Positions 7,394-17,467 of a stretch of DNA of 50,211 nt are shown in pieces. The notes beneath the pieces were generated by a model. The model was not told the DNA's origin. It did no database searches and saw only the letters and a program-made list of their open reading frames with translations. The stretch comes from Oscillospiraceae bacterium (GTDB taxonomy: Bacteria; Bacillota; Clostridia; Oscillospirales; Oscillospiraceae), in the NCBI GenBank assembly GCA_017456645.1, contig JAFTIZ010000018.1, positions 1 through 50,211 of the forward strand, written 5' to 3'. Numbering within the stretch: the first letter of the stretch is position 1; every line of letters begins with the position of its first letter. The position numbers were made by a program, and so were the translations under genes.

Positions 7394-8505
7394 ATCTGAC
7401 CGCTCCTTTCCTCGCAAGCCGCCTGAGTTGCCCGGACAGTGGCCCGCGCCATACGGCACATATATTCCGGAACGCCGTCAAAGCGCCCCGTTTCCGTTAC
7501 GCACACCGCCGCACAGACGCTGCACACTTCCCTGTATTTACAGCCAACGCAGGCAGAGGGACACTTAATTTTCTTGGTTTCGGCACGCAGCATTTCCCAC
7601 GCAGGGGCAAATCCCTGCTCCAGCGGATATACCTCCGGCCCCGGCATCATGCCGCAGGGCCGCATTTTTCCATCCCATGTGATCCAAAAGCTGGTACGCC
7701 CCGCCCGGCAGCTGACACCCTCATCCAGATCCGCACCGCATTCATTTTGTTCCACGCAAATCAGCTTGCTCATATTTTTCGCCCGCTGGACAAAATCCTC
7801 CGGCGGCAGACGCAACTGATCCCACCGGACTGCCGCTTCAGCGGCTTCCTCCGCCGTCAAGCGATGACCGCAGTCACCATTAACCCGAATCGGTGGATAC
7901 ATATAAGCCGAGGCCTTCACATGGACCTGCAGCTCCATAGCCAACTCAAAGATCCGGTCCAGATCCTTCCGGTTATAAGGCGTAATGGATAGGTTCAGCC
8001 GCACATCCACGCCCGCAGCCTTCAGTGCGCGGATAGCCGTTATCACCCGTTCAAAAGCATTCTGCCCGCACATATTGCGATAGGTTTCCTCACAGCCACC
8101 GTAAAGAGAAATGTTGATCCGGAACGGAGGATCCTCCAGCAGCCGCTGCAGAATATCTCCGGACAGCATAGAGCCGTTGGAGTTGATGGATACCAGCAGG
8201 CCCATAGCCTTCATAGCCCCGTATATCTCGAAAAAGTCCTTCCGCACAAAGGGCTCGCCGCCGGTCAGCAGCGCAAAGATCAGTCCCTGATCTCTGGCCT
8301 GCCGGGCAATGGATATCCATTGCTCCGCCGTCAGCTCCCTGCCCCGGGCATCCACATCCGCCTGGCTCAGATTGACATAGCACATGGGGCAATTAAAATT
8401 GCACCGGGCTGTCAGCTCGAAATTTCCGCCAATGGGCAGACCCAACTGGTCGCCCCGGCTATGAAGAAAGGTAGCCATTGCCGGCTCTGTACGTCTGTTG
8501 TTCAT
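7387..8505 (-). CDS. radical SAM/SPASM peptide-modifying enzyme
   Basis: 372 aa. The SAM-cleaving 4Fe-4S site is C35-x3-C39-x2-C42 (CNFNCPMC), with GGEP at 83-86. The C-terminal SPASM region has many Cys (251, 257, 267, 285, 316, 320, 323, 329, 332, 336, 351), enough for two auxiliary clusters, including the typical WDGKMRPCGMM turn. Enzymes of this build (PqqE, AlbA, anSME classes) modify peptides or proteins by radical chemistry; the product here cannot be told. Its start overlaps the kinase stop (ATGA), with GGAGGAGG just upstream, and its end overlaps the PqqD-like gene. A fused N-terminal recognition domain is not apparent, consistent with the separate PqqD-like protein. Confidence 0.92.
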   Translation of the reverse strand: MNNRRTEPAMATFLHSRGDQLGLPIGGNFELTARCNFNCPMCYVNLSQADVDARGRELTAEQWISIARQARDQGLIFALLTGGEPFVRKDFFEIYGAMKAMGLLVSINSNGSMLSGDILQRLLEDPPFRINISLYGGCEETYRNMCGQNAFERVITAIRALKAAGVDVRLNLSITPYNRKDLDRIFELAMELQVHVKASAYMYPPIRVNGDCGHRLTAEEAAEAAVRWDQLRLPPEDFVQRAKNMSKLICVEQNECGADLDEGVSCRAGRTSFWITWDGKMRPCGMMPGPEVYPLEQGFAPAWEMLRAETKKIKCPSACVGCKYREVCSVCAAVCVTETGRFDGVPEYMCRMARATVRATQAACEERSGQIC

Positions 8506-9353
8506 TTGAGCGCCTCCTCCAATGCCCTCACAGCAGTTTCATCCGGTGTGCAGGCAAGATGATACACCGGCACCACAGACACCGCATTCATAACGGATTC
8601 GGTACACAGTTCCACGTCGGCGCTGTTCCAGACGTTGACACTGCATCCTTCCCACACCCGCCGGAAAGCCCTGACACCGGTCAGGCGGGTAATAGTGGTT
8701 TCCGGTGCCTGAGATAAGTATACGATCGCCGCCAGCGGCAGTGCTTCATTCTTCGCTACACCGGAGCTGCCGCAGAAGGGTATCCCCCGGAACCACGCCT
8801 CATCCCCGCAGGGGAACACCGCCGCCCGGTCACCGTTGATCAGCTCAGCATGGCGCAGATTGCCCCAAAGCTGGGCCTGCGTGGATTTCCCGGTACCTGA
8901 GGGTGCCGTGAACAGCACTGCCTTCTGCCCGATCCGGACGCAGGCCGCATGGAGCAGGAATCCTCCGGCGGCGTTAATCAGATGCTCCGCTTCGATACAG
9001 TCCATGATCAGTTTTGAGATAATACCGCAGGGGATGGAGCTGCGCAGCACCTGGACATGGCTGATGTTGCCGCAGCGGGCCATCCGTACACGGGCCCCTT
9101 CCAGATCCTGTTCCACTGCCCCCTCATAGCGAAGCTGCGTATCTCCATAGACAAAGATCTGCTTCCCCGGTTCCCGGTAAACGCATTCCCCCTCAGGCCC
9201 GTCAAGCCGGTCCACTACATGAAAATGAATGGAATGATCCCACTGACCCGAAACCGCGAAGGGTGCGAGCTTTCCATCATCCGGGTTCATCCACTGCCGC
9301 TGACCGGTGATCCGCAGACGCAGGCCGGCAATGGAATAGATGTTTTCCACCAT
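8502..9353 (-). CDS. HprK/ScmC-like P-loop kinase
   Basis: 283 aa. It carries a P-loop APSGTGKST at about 150-158, preceded by LLHAACVRIGQKAVLF, the layout of the HPr kinase catalytic core (LHAxxV...GxSGxGKS). NGDRAAVF at 173-180 may supply the acidic catalytic residue. The N-terminal 130 residues differ from true HprK, and no HPr partner is nearby. Similar kinases occur with radical SAM and PqqD-like genes (ScmC of SynChlorMet-type cassettes), and in lasso-peptide clusters where a homologue phosphorylates the precursor's C-terminal Ser. A Ser/Thr kinase acting on a peptide or protein substrate is therefore inferred. It starts 3 bases after the membrane protein stop and overlaps the radical SAM start by 4 bases. 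Confidence 0.82.
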   Translation of the reverse strand: MVENIYSIAGLRLRITGQRQWMNPDDGKLAPFAVSGQWDHSIHFHVVDRLDGPEGECVYREPGKQIFVYGDTQLRYEGAVEQDLEGARVRMARCGNISHVQVLRSSIPCGIISKLIMDCIEAEHLINAAGGFLLHAACVRIGQKAVLFTAPSGTGKSTQAQLWGNLRHAELINGDRAAVFPCGDEAWFRGIPFCGSSGVAKNEALPLAAIVYLSQAPETTITRLTGVRAFRRVWEGCSVNVWNSADVELCTESVMNAVSVVPVYHLACTPDETAVRALEEALK

Positions 9354-9356
9354 TAT

Positions 9357-10103
9357 TTATTCCCCCACGGTGACCCATACCAGTCTGACGCTACTGGGAG
9401 AATAGTGCCCGGCAGGAATATTGACAGTCTGTCCCGCTCTAAGTCCGCCAAGGTGCTTGGCCCTGAACGTAATACCGCCATAAAAAAGATCCGTGGCACT
9501 GTACTTATAATACACCCAGATATTTCCGGAAATGTCTTTGCCGGAGATATTTTTCACCGAAATACTGCCGGTCTTGCCGCCCAGCTCCAGCACACCTTCC
9601 ATCAGGGTCATATCCTCCTGAAAGAACACGCAGGTTCCAAGCTTTGCGCTCTGGGGCTTGCCCGCAGCCGCATGGCGGTTTTTCTCCAGCAACACCACCC
9701 TTTCACCGGAAGGCAGATTGGTAGCCTCAAACTGCGCAGAAAAACCATCATATTCCAATGTAAAACGTGCCAGCTGCAGATCCTTGTGCCCGGTATTCTT
9801 GACAATCGTCATCATAACGCCGGATACAGTATCATTGCTGCCATCTTCCATATAAATGCCGGTGTAAGTCCCCACCTTTTCAACGAGCAGTCCCTGCCCC
9901 AGATCAATGGGTTCCATATCCTCATATCCTACGCTGATGTTGGAATTCCCCACGGGGCCGGGCTTTTGCGTATCATCTCCGCCGGATATCACAAGAACCA
10001 CGATCAGAGCCACCAGAACAATCGCACCGATCACCGCCGCAGGAACCAACCAGGGCGATCTGCGCCGTCTGGTTCTTCTTCTTTTTCTGTAGTTTTGAGC
10101 CAT
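9357..10103 (-). CDS. membrane-anchored protein with outside beta domain, first gene of the radical SAM operon
   Basis: 248 aa from the start at 10103; an in-frame start at 10124 adds seven residues but would leave a leader of only about six bases. The N-terminus is very basic (RKRRRTRRRR) and is followed by one transmembrane helix (about residues 17-41), so the positive-inside rule puts the rest outside the cell. A spacer leads into about 190 residues of beta-type sequence with features of the loose immunoglobulin-like FxLyD/DUF4352 folds (VSGVMMTIVKNTGHKDLQLARF). I do not recognise a named family. As the promoter-proximal gene of the kinase/radical SAM/PqqD operon it could be the substrate, the receptor or the anchor of the system; none of these is shown by the sequence alone. 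Confidence 0.75.
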   Translation of the reverse strand: MAQNYRKRRRTRRRRSPWLVPAAVIGAIVLVALIVVLVISGGDDTQKPGPVGNSNISVGYEDMEPIDLGQGLLVEKVGTYTGIYMEDGSNDTVSGVMMTIVKNTGHKDLQLARFTLEYDGFSAQFEATNLPSGERVVLLEKNRHAAAGKPQSAKLGTCVFFQEDMTLMEGVLELGGKTGSISVKNISGKDISGNIWVYYKYSATDLFYGGITFRAKHLGGLRAGQTVNIPAGHYSPSSVRLVWVTVGE

Positions 10104-10136
10104 TTTACCAGCACCGCCATTCAATATATTGTAAAA

Positions 10137-10165
10137 AGTGTATCACATAATCCCCGGTCTGTCAA
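10137..10165 (-). promoter_or_regulatory. promoter of the kinase/radical SAM operon
   Basis: The minus strand has TTGACA (10160-10165), a 17-bp spacer and TACACT (10137-10142). The expected RNA start near 10130 favours the translation start at 10103. One promoter and one terminator bracket all five genes. Confidence 0.68.
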
Positions 10166-10190
10166 CGAATGCAGAAGATGCCTCTTTAAA

Positions 10191-10218
10191 AATCCGCTCC
10201 GGGTCTTCGGAGCGGATT
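10191..10218 (-). terminator. terminator of the ilv-leu operon
   Basis: An 11-bp stem AATCCGCTCCG / CGGAGCGGATT with a 6-base loop, right after the DUF815 ATPase stop. The minus strand continues with TTTAAA. It closes the long branched-chain operon just before the next promoter. Confidence 0.8.
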
Positions 10219-10221
10219 GGT

Positions 10222-11412
10222 TTATTTCGTTGCTTCACAGGCTGCAGACAGACTGTCCACAAATTGAGCAGCAGCCCGGGCCGAGCGTCCACCCCTGCCC
10301 AGGGCGAAGCGTTCCGCCTCAATCTCCAGCTGTGCCGGGTCATAGGTCACGCCCCGCTCATCAGCCAGATGGCGAACGATCCCCAGATAGGTCTGTTTAT
10401 TGGGCTTCTGGAATGTGATTTGGATACCAAATCGCTCGCTCAGGGAGATGATCTCCTGCATGGTGTCATTGCGGTGGATGTCGTCGCCGTCCCGGTCGGA
10501 GAAGGTCTCCTTCACCAGATGGCGGCGGTTGGAGGTGGCATAGATCACCACATTCCGGGATTTAGCGGACACAGAACCTTCCAAAATGGCCTTCAGGGCA
10601 CTGAAATGATCGTCATCCTTCTGGAAAGAAAGATCATCGATGAACAGAATGAATTTCAGCGGGTTGCAGCTAAGCTCATCCAGCACTGCGGGGATTCCGT
10701 GGAGCTGTTCCTTGCGAACCTCCAGAATCCGCAGGCCCCGGTCATGAAGCTCATTGACCACCGCCTTGACCGTGGAGGATTTTCCCGTTCCCGCATCTCC
10801 GGTCAAAAGAATATTGGCAGCGGGCTTGCCCTCCAGCAGTGCCAATGTATTGTCCACAATGATCTTCTTCTCCCGCTCATAATCCACAAGGGACGCAAGC
10901 CTCGTCCGGTCCGGATTGCGCACCGGTACGATGCGATTTTCCGAATTGATGTAGAACATATGGTACTTGGCATAAATGCCGTAGCCAAACTTACCGATAT
11001 TATTGCACCGCTCCCGGTAGCTTTCCGCCAGGTCGATCTGCTTTACGGCAAAGCCGGGAAGATACCCCTTCCATTCCAGCCCCGCCCGCAGTTTTTCCGG
11101 AGTCAGGTCTGCCACAGCCTGCAACACTTCCAGCTCAGCCCGGACATCCGCTTCCATTTCCGGCCATGGCGTTACCCCTCTGCCGATCATTCGGATATAG
11201 GCATTTTCGTCATGCCAGACGATGCTCTCGATGTAGCCGGCCAAAGTCCGTTTCTCCGTGCGGTACAGAGCGGCAACAAAATCGGCGTAGGCGGATACTG
11301 CCTTGGCAGTTTCCCCTTGCTCCAGAAAACCGCACAGCGCCGAGATCACCGGATCATCCAACAGGCTGCGAAAGATTGCCAGAGACTGCAGCCGAATACT
11401 CAGCGTTTTCAT
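10222..11412 (-). CDS. DUF815-family AAA-type ATPase
   Basis: 396 aa. The ATPase core has Walker [10 protein letters not shown] at 205-213 and Walker B FILFIDD at 254-260, followed by a sensor-like [13 protein letters not shown]. The N-terminal 190 residues are helical and match the layout of DUF815 (PF05673) proteins. The cellular task of this family is not known to me. The start overlaps the ilvD stop by 4 bases (ATGA), so it is translationally coupled to ilvD and is the last gene of the T-box-controlled branched-chain operon. Nothing in the sequence links it chemically to amino acid synthesis. It may simply be carried by the operon, or assist an enzyme such as the Fe-S dehydratase (speculative). 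Confidence 0.85.
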   Translation of the reverse strand: MKTLSIRLQSLAIFRSLLDDPVISALCGFLEQGETAKAVSAYADFVAALYRTEKRTLAGYIESIVWHDENAYIRMIGRGVTPWPEMEADVRAELEVLQAVADLTPEKLRAGLEWKGYLPGFAVKQIDLAESYRERCNNIGKFGYGIYAKYHMFYINSENRIVPVRNPDRTRLASLVDYEREKKIIVDNTLALLEGKPAANILLTGDAGTGKSSTVKAVVNELHDRGLRILEVRKEQLHGIPAVLDELSCNPLKFILFIDDLSFQKDDDHFSALKAILEGSVSAKSRNVVIYATSNRRHLVKETFSDRDGDDIHRNDTMQEIISLSERFGIQITFQKPNKQTYLGIVRHLADERGVTYDPAQLEIEAERFALGRGGRSARAAAQFVDSLSAACEATK

Positions 11413-13067
11413 ACGTTCAAAATCGCGCCCTTGGCACCGCTGGAAACCAGAGCGGCATAACGCTTCAGATAACCGGACAGCTCCTTCTTCTTGGGGACAA
11501 AAGCGGCCATGCGCCGGGCCAGTTCCTCGTCGCTGATTTTCAGCTCCAGCTTATTGCCCGGAATGTCAATGGAGATGATATCCCCCTCACGCACCACGCC
11601 GATAACACCGCCGGAAGCAGCTTCGGGAGAAACGTGACCGATGCAGGCACCACGGGTAGCACCGGAGAACCGGCCGTCGGTGATCAGTGCCACGGAGTTA
11701 CCCAGCCCCTGACCCATGATGGCGGAGGTGGGGTTCAGCATTTCCCGCATACCGGGGCCGCCCTTGGGGCCTTCGTAGCGGATGACCACCACATCACCGG
11801 CATGGATCTGGCCTGTCATAATGGCTGCCATGGCGTCTTCCTCACACTCGAAAACCCGGGCAGGACCTTCATGGACCAGCATTTCAGGCAGAACGGCGCT
11901 GCGCTTGACCACACTGCCCTCGGGGGCCAGATTGCCCCGCAGGACGGCGATGCCGCCGGTGGTGGAGTAGGGATTCTCCACAGGCCGAATGACAGAGGTA
12001 TCCTTATTGATCACGCCCTTCAGATTTTCACCCAAGGTCTTGCCGGTAACCGTCATAACAGAAGTATCCAACAGATTCAACTTGGTCAGTTCCTTCAGAA
12101 CGGCGTACACGCCGCCAGCCTCGTTCAGATCCTCCATGTAAGTGGGGCCGGCAGGAGCCAGATGGCACAGGTTGGGGGTCTTGGCACTGATCTCGTTGGC
12201 GATATCCAGATTAATGGAGATGCCGCACTCGTTGGCGATGGCGGGCAGATGGAGCATGGAGTTGGTGGAGCAGCCCAGAGCCATATCGGCGGTCAGGGCG
12301 TTGCGAATGGCGGCCTCGGTCATGATATCACGGGGACGGATATTCTTCTTCACCAGCTCCATGACCTGCATACCTGCGTGCTTTGCCAGCTCGATGCGAG
12401 CAGAATACACGGCGGGGATGGTGCCGTTGCCCTTCAGGCCCATGCCCAGAACCTCCGTCAGGCAGTTCATGGAGTTGGCGGTATACATACCGGAGCAGGA
12501 ACCGCAGGTGGGGCAGGTATTCTCTTCGCACAGCGTCAGCTCCGCCTCATCGATCTTACCGGCGGAGTAGGCACCCACAGCCTCGAACATGGAAGAAAGG
12601 CTGGTCTTCTTGCCATGGACATGGCCGGCAAGCATCGGGCCGCCGGAAACGAACACAGTAGGGATATTCACACGGGCGGCAGCCATCAGCAGGCCCGGCA
12701 CATTCTTATCGCAGTTGGGGACCATGACCACGCCGTCAAAGCCGTGGGCACGGAGCATGGATTCGGTGGAATCGGCGATCAGATCACGGGTAACCAGAGA
12801 GTATTTCATACCCTCATGGCCCATGGCAATGCCGTCGCAGACGGCGATGGCCGGGAACACGATGGGGGTACCGCCAGCCATGGCAACGCCCATTTTCACG
12901 GCGTTGACGATCTTATCGATATTGATATGACCGGGAACAATCTCATTATAGGAACTGACCACGGCGATCAGAGGCCGCTGCTGCTCCTCAGCAGTCAGGC
13001 CCAGAGCATGGTACAAGCTGCGGTGCGCGGCGTTCTGAGGGCCGTTGACAATGGTATCTTTAATCAT
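11409..13067 (-). CDS. ilvD: dihydroxy-acid dehydratase
   Basis: 552 aa, family-typical. It dehydrates 2,3-dihydroxy-isovalerate and -methylvalerate to the 2-keto acids, the third shared step of valine and isoleucine synthesis. Cluster-binding and active-site segments are visible: [46 protein letters not shown] and [19 protein letters not shown]. Three Cys positions consistent with an Fe-S cluster are present. It lies 70 bases after ilvC, with a GC-rich hairpin between them, and is coupled to the ATPase downstream. Confidence 0.97.
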   Translation of the reverse strand: MIKDTIVNGPQNAAHRSLYHALGLTAEEQQRPLIAVVSSYNEIVPGHINIDKIVNAVKMGVAMAGGTPIVFPAIAVCDGIAMGHEGMKYSLVTRDLIADSTESMLRAHGFDGVVMVPNCDKNVPGLLMAAARVNIPTVFVSGGPMLAGHVHGKKTSLSSMFEAVGAYSAGKIDEAELTLCEENTCPTCGSCSGMYTANSMNCLTEVLGMGLKGNGTIPAVYSARIELAKHAGMQVMELVKKNIRPRDIMTEAAIRNALTADMALGCSTNSMLHLPAIANECGISINLDIANEISAKTPNLCHLAPAGPTYMEDLNEAGGVYAVLKELTKLNLLDTSVMTVTGKTLGENLKGVINKDTSVIRPVENPYSTTGGIAVLRGNLAPEGSVVKRSAVLPEMLVHEGPARVFECEEDAMAAIMTGQIHAGDVVVIRYEGPKGGPGMREMLNPTSAIMGQGLGNSVALITDGRFSGATRGACIGHVSPEAASGGVIGVVREGDIISIDIPGNKLELKISDEELARRMAAFVPKKKELSGYLKRYAALVSSGAKGAILNV

Positions 13068-13100
13068 AACAGCATTCCTGCTTTCTTAATAAAATCATTT

Positions 13101-13126
13101 TAGGGGAGGGGCTCGCCCCTCCCCTA
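13101..13126. repeat. GC-rich intercistronic hairpin between ilvC and ilvD
   Basis: A near-perfect palindrome with 12-base arms (TAGGGGAGGGGC and its complement) around a 2-base centre. It has no T-run on either strand, so it is not a standard terminator. A closely similar hairpin lies between argG and argH (25409-25429), suggesting a small dispersed element or a processing/stability signal. Confidence 0.7.
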
Positions 13127-13137
13127 TCTACTGAAAA

Positions 13138-14187
<1,050 letters not shown>

Positions 14188-14192
14188 TTATT

Positions 14193-14699
14193 TTATAGCT
14201 GAGTTACATGGCGGATAACAGACGCGCCACGCTCTAAGGATACCACACCTGTACGGCAGATTTCAAGTATTTCGTAATCTTTCATCAGATTCACAAAATT
14301 ATCGATCTTTTGGATGTCGCCCACCATTTGAATCGTCAAAGATTCCTTGGTGTAATCCAGAATTTTGCCCTCAAAGGCCTCGATGGCGCTCTTGATCTCG
14401 CCGCGGCTTTCGGGGCTGTTGCGCATTTTGATGAGCATCAGCTCACGGGTTACCGCCTCACGGGCATCCAGTTCCTTAACAGAGCTGACGTCCGGCAGCT
14501 TATACAGCTGATTGATCAGCTGCTGCTTAACCACGTCATCGCCTTCGGACTGGATGGTGATGCGGGAAAAATCCATGGTCTCGGTCTCAGAAACCGTCAG
14601 AGAGTGGATATTGAACTGGCGGCGGCGGAACATGCTGGTAACACGGTTCACAACGCCCAGCTGGTTATTGACGAGGATGGCTACGGTAAATCGTTTCAT
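14193..14699 (-). CDS. ilvN: acetolactate synthase small (regulatory) subunit
   Basis: 168 aa. The N-terminal ACT domain (FTVAILVNNQLGVVNRVTSMF, then RRRQFNIHSLTVSETE) normally binds valine for feedback control, and the C-terminal domain stimulates the large subunit. The length and the double-domain layout fit bacterial IlvN/IlvH. It starts two bases after the ilvB stop, so the two subunits are made together. The symbol ilvH would be equally valid. Confidence 0.95.
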   Translation of the reverse strand: MKRFTVAILVNNQLGVVNRVTSMFRRRQFNIHSLTVSETETMDFSRITIQSEGDDVVKQQLINQLYKLPDVSSVKELDAREAVTRELMLIKMRNSPESRGEIKSAIEAFEGKILDYTKESLTIQMVGDIQKIDNFVNLMKDYEILEICRTGVVSLERGASVIRHVTQL

Positions 14700-14701
14700 G
14701 T

Positions 14702-16372
14702 TCAGTCACCCACTTTCACAATGATATCGTCCATGGAACCGCCGGGAGGCAGCATGGGCAGGACGAATTCGTCCTTATCGATGGCGCAATCGATGAGATA
14801 AGGGCCGTCGCAGCTGAAGGCCTTTTCCAGAGCCGCGTCCAGCTCCTCCAGAGTCAGCGCCCGGCTGGCATCCGCGCCAAAGGCCTCAGCCAGCTTGACG
14901 AAATCTGTCTGTCGGGCATCCAGCATGGTGTTGGAATAATGCTTCTGGAAGAACAGAGTCTGCCACTGGCGAACCATGCCCAGAACGCCGTTGTTCAGCA
15001 GCAGGATGACCAGAGGCACCTTGTTGGCAACGGCGGTGGCAAGCTCATTGAGGTTCATGCCGAAGCTGCCGTCACCGGTGATCAGCACGGTGCGCTCGCC
15101 GGTACCCATCTGGGCACCCATAGCAGCACCCATGCCGAAGCCCATGGTGCCCAAACCGCCGCTGGTAATGAACCGGCGGGTCTGCTGGAATTTCACATAC
15201 TGGGCAGCCCAGCACTGGTGCTGACCTACGTCCGTAGCCACGGGCGTATTGGGCTTGAGGTAGGTGTTGAGCTTGTTGATGACGTTGGTGGGGGTCATGC
15301 CGTCGCGCTTGTCCTGACCGGCTGCCTCTCTGGCGCGCAGCTCATCAATGTGAGCCTGCCAATCGGGACGCTCTACCTTTTCGATCAGAGGCAGCAGCCT
15401 CTGCAGCGTCAGCTTCATGTCGCCCCGCAGGCCGTGAGCGGAGTTGACGGTTTTGTTCAGCTCCGCGCCGTCGATGTCGATGTGGACGATCTTGGCGTTC
15501 TTGGCGAACTTGGCACGGTTGCCGGTAACACGGTCATTGAAACGGGCACCCAGAGCGATGATGGTGTCGGCATGGTGCATGGCGGTGGAGCAGGCATAGT
15601 GGCCGTGCATGCCCTGCATACCCAGGAACCGGGGATGGTCGGTGGGAACGCCGGAGATGCCCATCATGGAGCAGCCCAAAGGCGCGTCGATCTTTTCAGC
15701 CAGCTCCAGCAGCTCTGCCTGCGCATTACCGGAGACCAGGCCTCCGCCGAAGTAAATGAAGGGCTTCTGAGCGGCATTGATGGTTTCCGCAGCCTGCTGG
15801 ATGCGAAGTTCCTTGGCTGCCTGCTTTTCCTCGGGAATGACGGGAGCATGGGGCTCGTAGTCATAGGTAGCCGTCTGCACATCCTTGGGCACGTCGATCA
15901 GCACAGGACCGGGGCGGCCGGAGGCAGCCAGCTTGAAGGCATCCCGGATGGTATCCGCCAGATCCTCGATGGAGCTGACGAAATAATTGTGCTTGGTGAT
16001 GGGCAGGGTGATACCGGTGATGTCGATCTCCTGGAAGCCATCGGTACCGATGACGCTGTTGGGCACGTTGCCGGTGATGGCCACCATGGGAACAGAGTCC
16101 AGATAAGCAGTGGCGATGCCGGTAACCAGATTGGTGGCACCGGGGCCGGAGGTGGCGATACACACACCCACCTTGCCGGTGGCACGGGCGTAGCCGTCAG
16201 CGGCGTGGGACGCGCCCTGCTCATGGGCGGTCAGCACGTGCTTGAGCTCGCTCTGGTACTTGTAAAGAGAATCGTAAATATGGATGACCTGACCGCCGGG
16301 GTAGCCGAACACAACGTCCACGCCCTGCTCGATCAAGGTACGCACGATAATATCAGAGCCGGTAAGCTTCAT
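14702..16372 (-). CDS. ilvB: acetolactate synthase large (catalytic) subunit
   Basis: 556 aa. A thiamine diphosphate enzyme that joins pyruvate with pyruvate or 2-ketobutyrate. Seen are VDVVFGYPGGQVIHIYDSL with the N-terminal catalytic Glu region (TAHEQGASHAADGYARA), a central FAD-binding domain, and the ThDP/Mg motif GDGSFGMNLNELATAV...LLLNN near the C-terminus. The biosynthetic AHAS role, rather than catabolic AlsS, is supported by the adjacent regulatory subunit gene and the operon. It starts four bases after the leuB stop. Confidence 0.96.
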   Translation of the reverse strand: MKLTGSDIIVRTLIEQGVDVVFGYPGGQVIHIYDSLYKYQSELKHVLTAHEQGASHAADGYARATGKVGVCIATSGPGATNLVTGIATAYLDSVPMVAITGNVPNSVIGTDGFQEIDITGITLPITKHNYFVSSIEDLADTIRDAFKLAASGRPGPVLIDVPKDVQTATYDYEPHAPVIPEEKQAAKELRIQQAAETINAAQKPFIYFGGGLVSGNAQAELLELAEKIDAPLGCSMMGISGVPTDHPRFLGMQGMHGHYACSTAMHHADTIIALGARFNDRVTGNRAKFAKNAKIVHIDIDGAELNKTVNSAHGLRGDMKLTLQRLLPLIEKVERPDWQAHIDELRAREAAGQDKRDGMTPTNVINKLNTYLKPNTPVATDVGQHQCWAAQYVKFQQTRRFITSGGLGTMGFGMGAAMGAQMGTGERTVLITGDGSFGMNLNELATAVANKVPLVILLLNNGVLGMVRQWQTLFFQKHYSNTMLDARQTDFVKLAEAFGADASRALTLEELDAALEKAFSCDGPYLIDCAIDKDEFVLPMLPPGGSMDDIIVKVGD

Positions 16373-16376
16373 GTAA

Positions 16377-17462
16377 TCATCCTTTCGTAAGATTTTCGAT
16401 GATCAGTCTTCCCATTTCACGGCAGCCCACCTTGGTGGCGTTGCCGTCGGCAGGAAGGATGTCGCCGGTGCGGTAGCCGGCGGTCAGCACCGCGGACACC
16501 GCGTTTTCAATGCAATCCGCTTCCTCGGCCATGCTGAAGCTGAAGCGCAGCATCATGGCGGCGGACAGGATGGTTCCGATGGGGTTGGCAATGTCCTGCC
16601 CCGCAATGTCGGGGGCGGAGCCGTGGATGGGCTCATACAGGCCGCAGCCGGTGGCGCCCAAGCTGGAAGAAGGGATCATACCGATGGAGCCGGTGATCAT
16701 GGAGGCTTCGTCGGAGAGGATATCGCCGAACATATTCTCCGTGACGATCACGTCGAACTGGGAAGGATCCTTGACGATCTGCATGGCGCAGTTATCCACC
16801 AGCATATCGCTCAGCTCCACGTCCGGATATTCCGCTGCCAGCTCGTGCATGACCTTTTTCCACAAACGGGAGGAATCGAGGACGTTGGACTTTTCCACGC
16901 TGCACAGCTTCTTGCCCCGCTTCTGTGCGGTTTCGAAGCCGATGCGGCCAATTCTGCGAATTTCTTCTTCCGAGTAGCGCAGTTCGTCAACTGATACTTT
17001 TTCGCCATTTTCTTCAAAGGTTTCATGCTTGCCGAAGTAAATGCCGCCGATCAGCTCCCGGACAATGATGAAATCAATGCCCTTGTCCACAATGGACTTC
17101 TTCAGCGGGGATGCATCTGCCAGCTGAGGCCAGATCTTGGCCGGGCGGTTGTTGGAGTAAACGCCCATGCCGGCACGCAGCCGCAGCAGACCCTTTTCAG
17201 GACGCATAGAACCGGGAACATCGTTCCACTTAGGGCCGCCGACGGCACCTAAGAGCACGCTATCCGCAGCGCAGCACTTATCCAGCTCATGCTGGGGCAG
17301 CGGATCGCCGTACTTATCGATGGCGCAGCCGCCCATATCCACATCGGTATAGGCAAATTCGTGGCCGTAAAGCTCAGCCACACGGTTCAGTACCAGCAGT
17401 GCCTGATCTACGATCTCAGGGCCGATACCGTCGCCGCGGATGACCGCGATATTCTTGCGCAT
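16377..17462 (-). CDS. leuB: 3-isopropylmalate dehydrogenase
   Basis: 361 aa from the ATG at 17462, chosen because the GAGGGG element is well spaced from it; ATG at 17468 (overlapping the leuD stop as TGATG) and GTG at 17471 are possible. The enzyme oxidises and decarboxylates 3-isopropylmalate to 2-ketoisocaproate with NAD+. Motifs are IAVIRGDGIGPEIVDQAL at the N-terminus, substrate Arg-rich LLRLRAGMGVYSNNRP, REL-type VRELIGGIYFG, and the metal-binding Asp block VTENMFGDILSDEASMITGS. EPIHGSAPDIAGQDIANPIG near the end completes the family pattern. Confidence 0.96.
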   Translation of the reverse strand: MRKNIAVIRGDGIGPEIVDQALLVLNRVAELYGHEFAYTDVDMGGCAIDKYGDPLPQHELDKCCAADSVLLGAVGGPKWNDVPGSMRPEKGLLRLRAGMGVYSNNRPAKIWPQLADASPLKKSIVDKGIDFIIVRELIGGIYFGKHETFEENGEKVSVDELRYSEEEIRRIGRIGFETAQKRGKKLCSVEKSNVLDSSRLWKKVMHELAAEYPDVELSDMLVDNCAMQIVKDPSQFDVIVTENMFGDILSDEASMITGSIGMIPSSSLGATGCGLYEPIHGSAPDIAGQDIANPIGTILSAAMMLRFSFSMAEEADCIENAVSAVLTAGYRTGDILPADGNATKVGCREMGRLIIENLTKG

Positions 17463-17467
17463 ACCCA

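Noticed and set aside
11166..13103. 645-codon plus-strand open frame opposite ilvD
   Set aside because: Antisense shadow of strongly codon-biased genes; low-complexity His/Gly-rich product, no ribosome binding site or domain. Similar long shadows opposite ilvB, leuC, leuA and pfp were dropped for the same reason.
13101..13126. Terminator between ilvC and ilvD
   Set aside because: The stem is strong but there is no T-run on either strand, and ilvD continues the operon; treated as an intercistronic hairpin.
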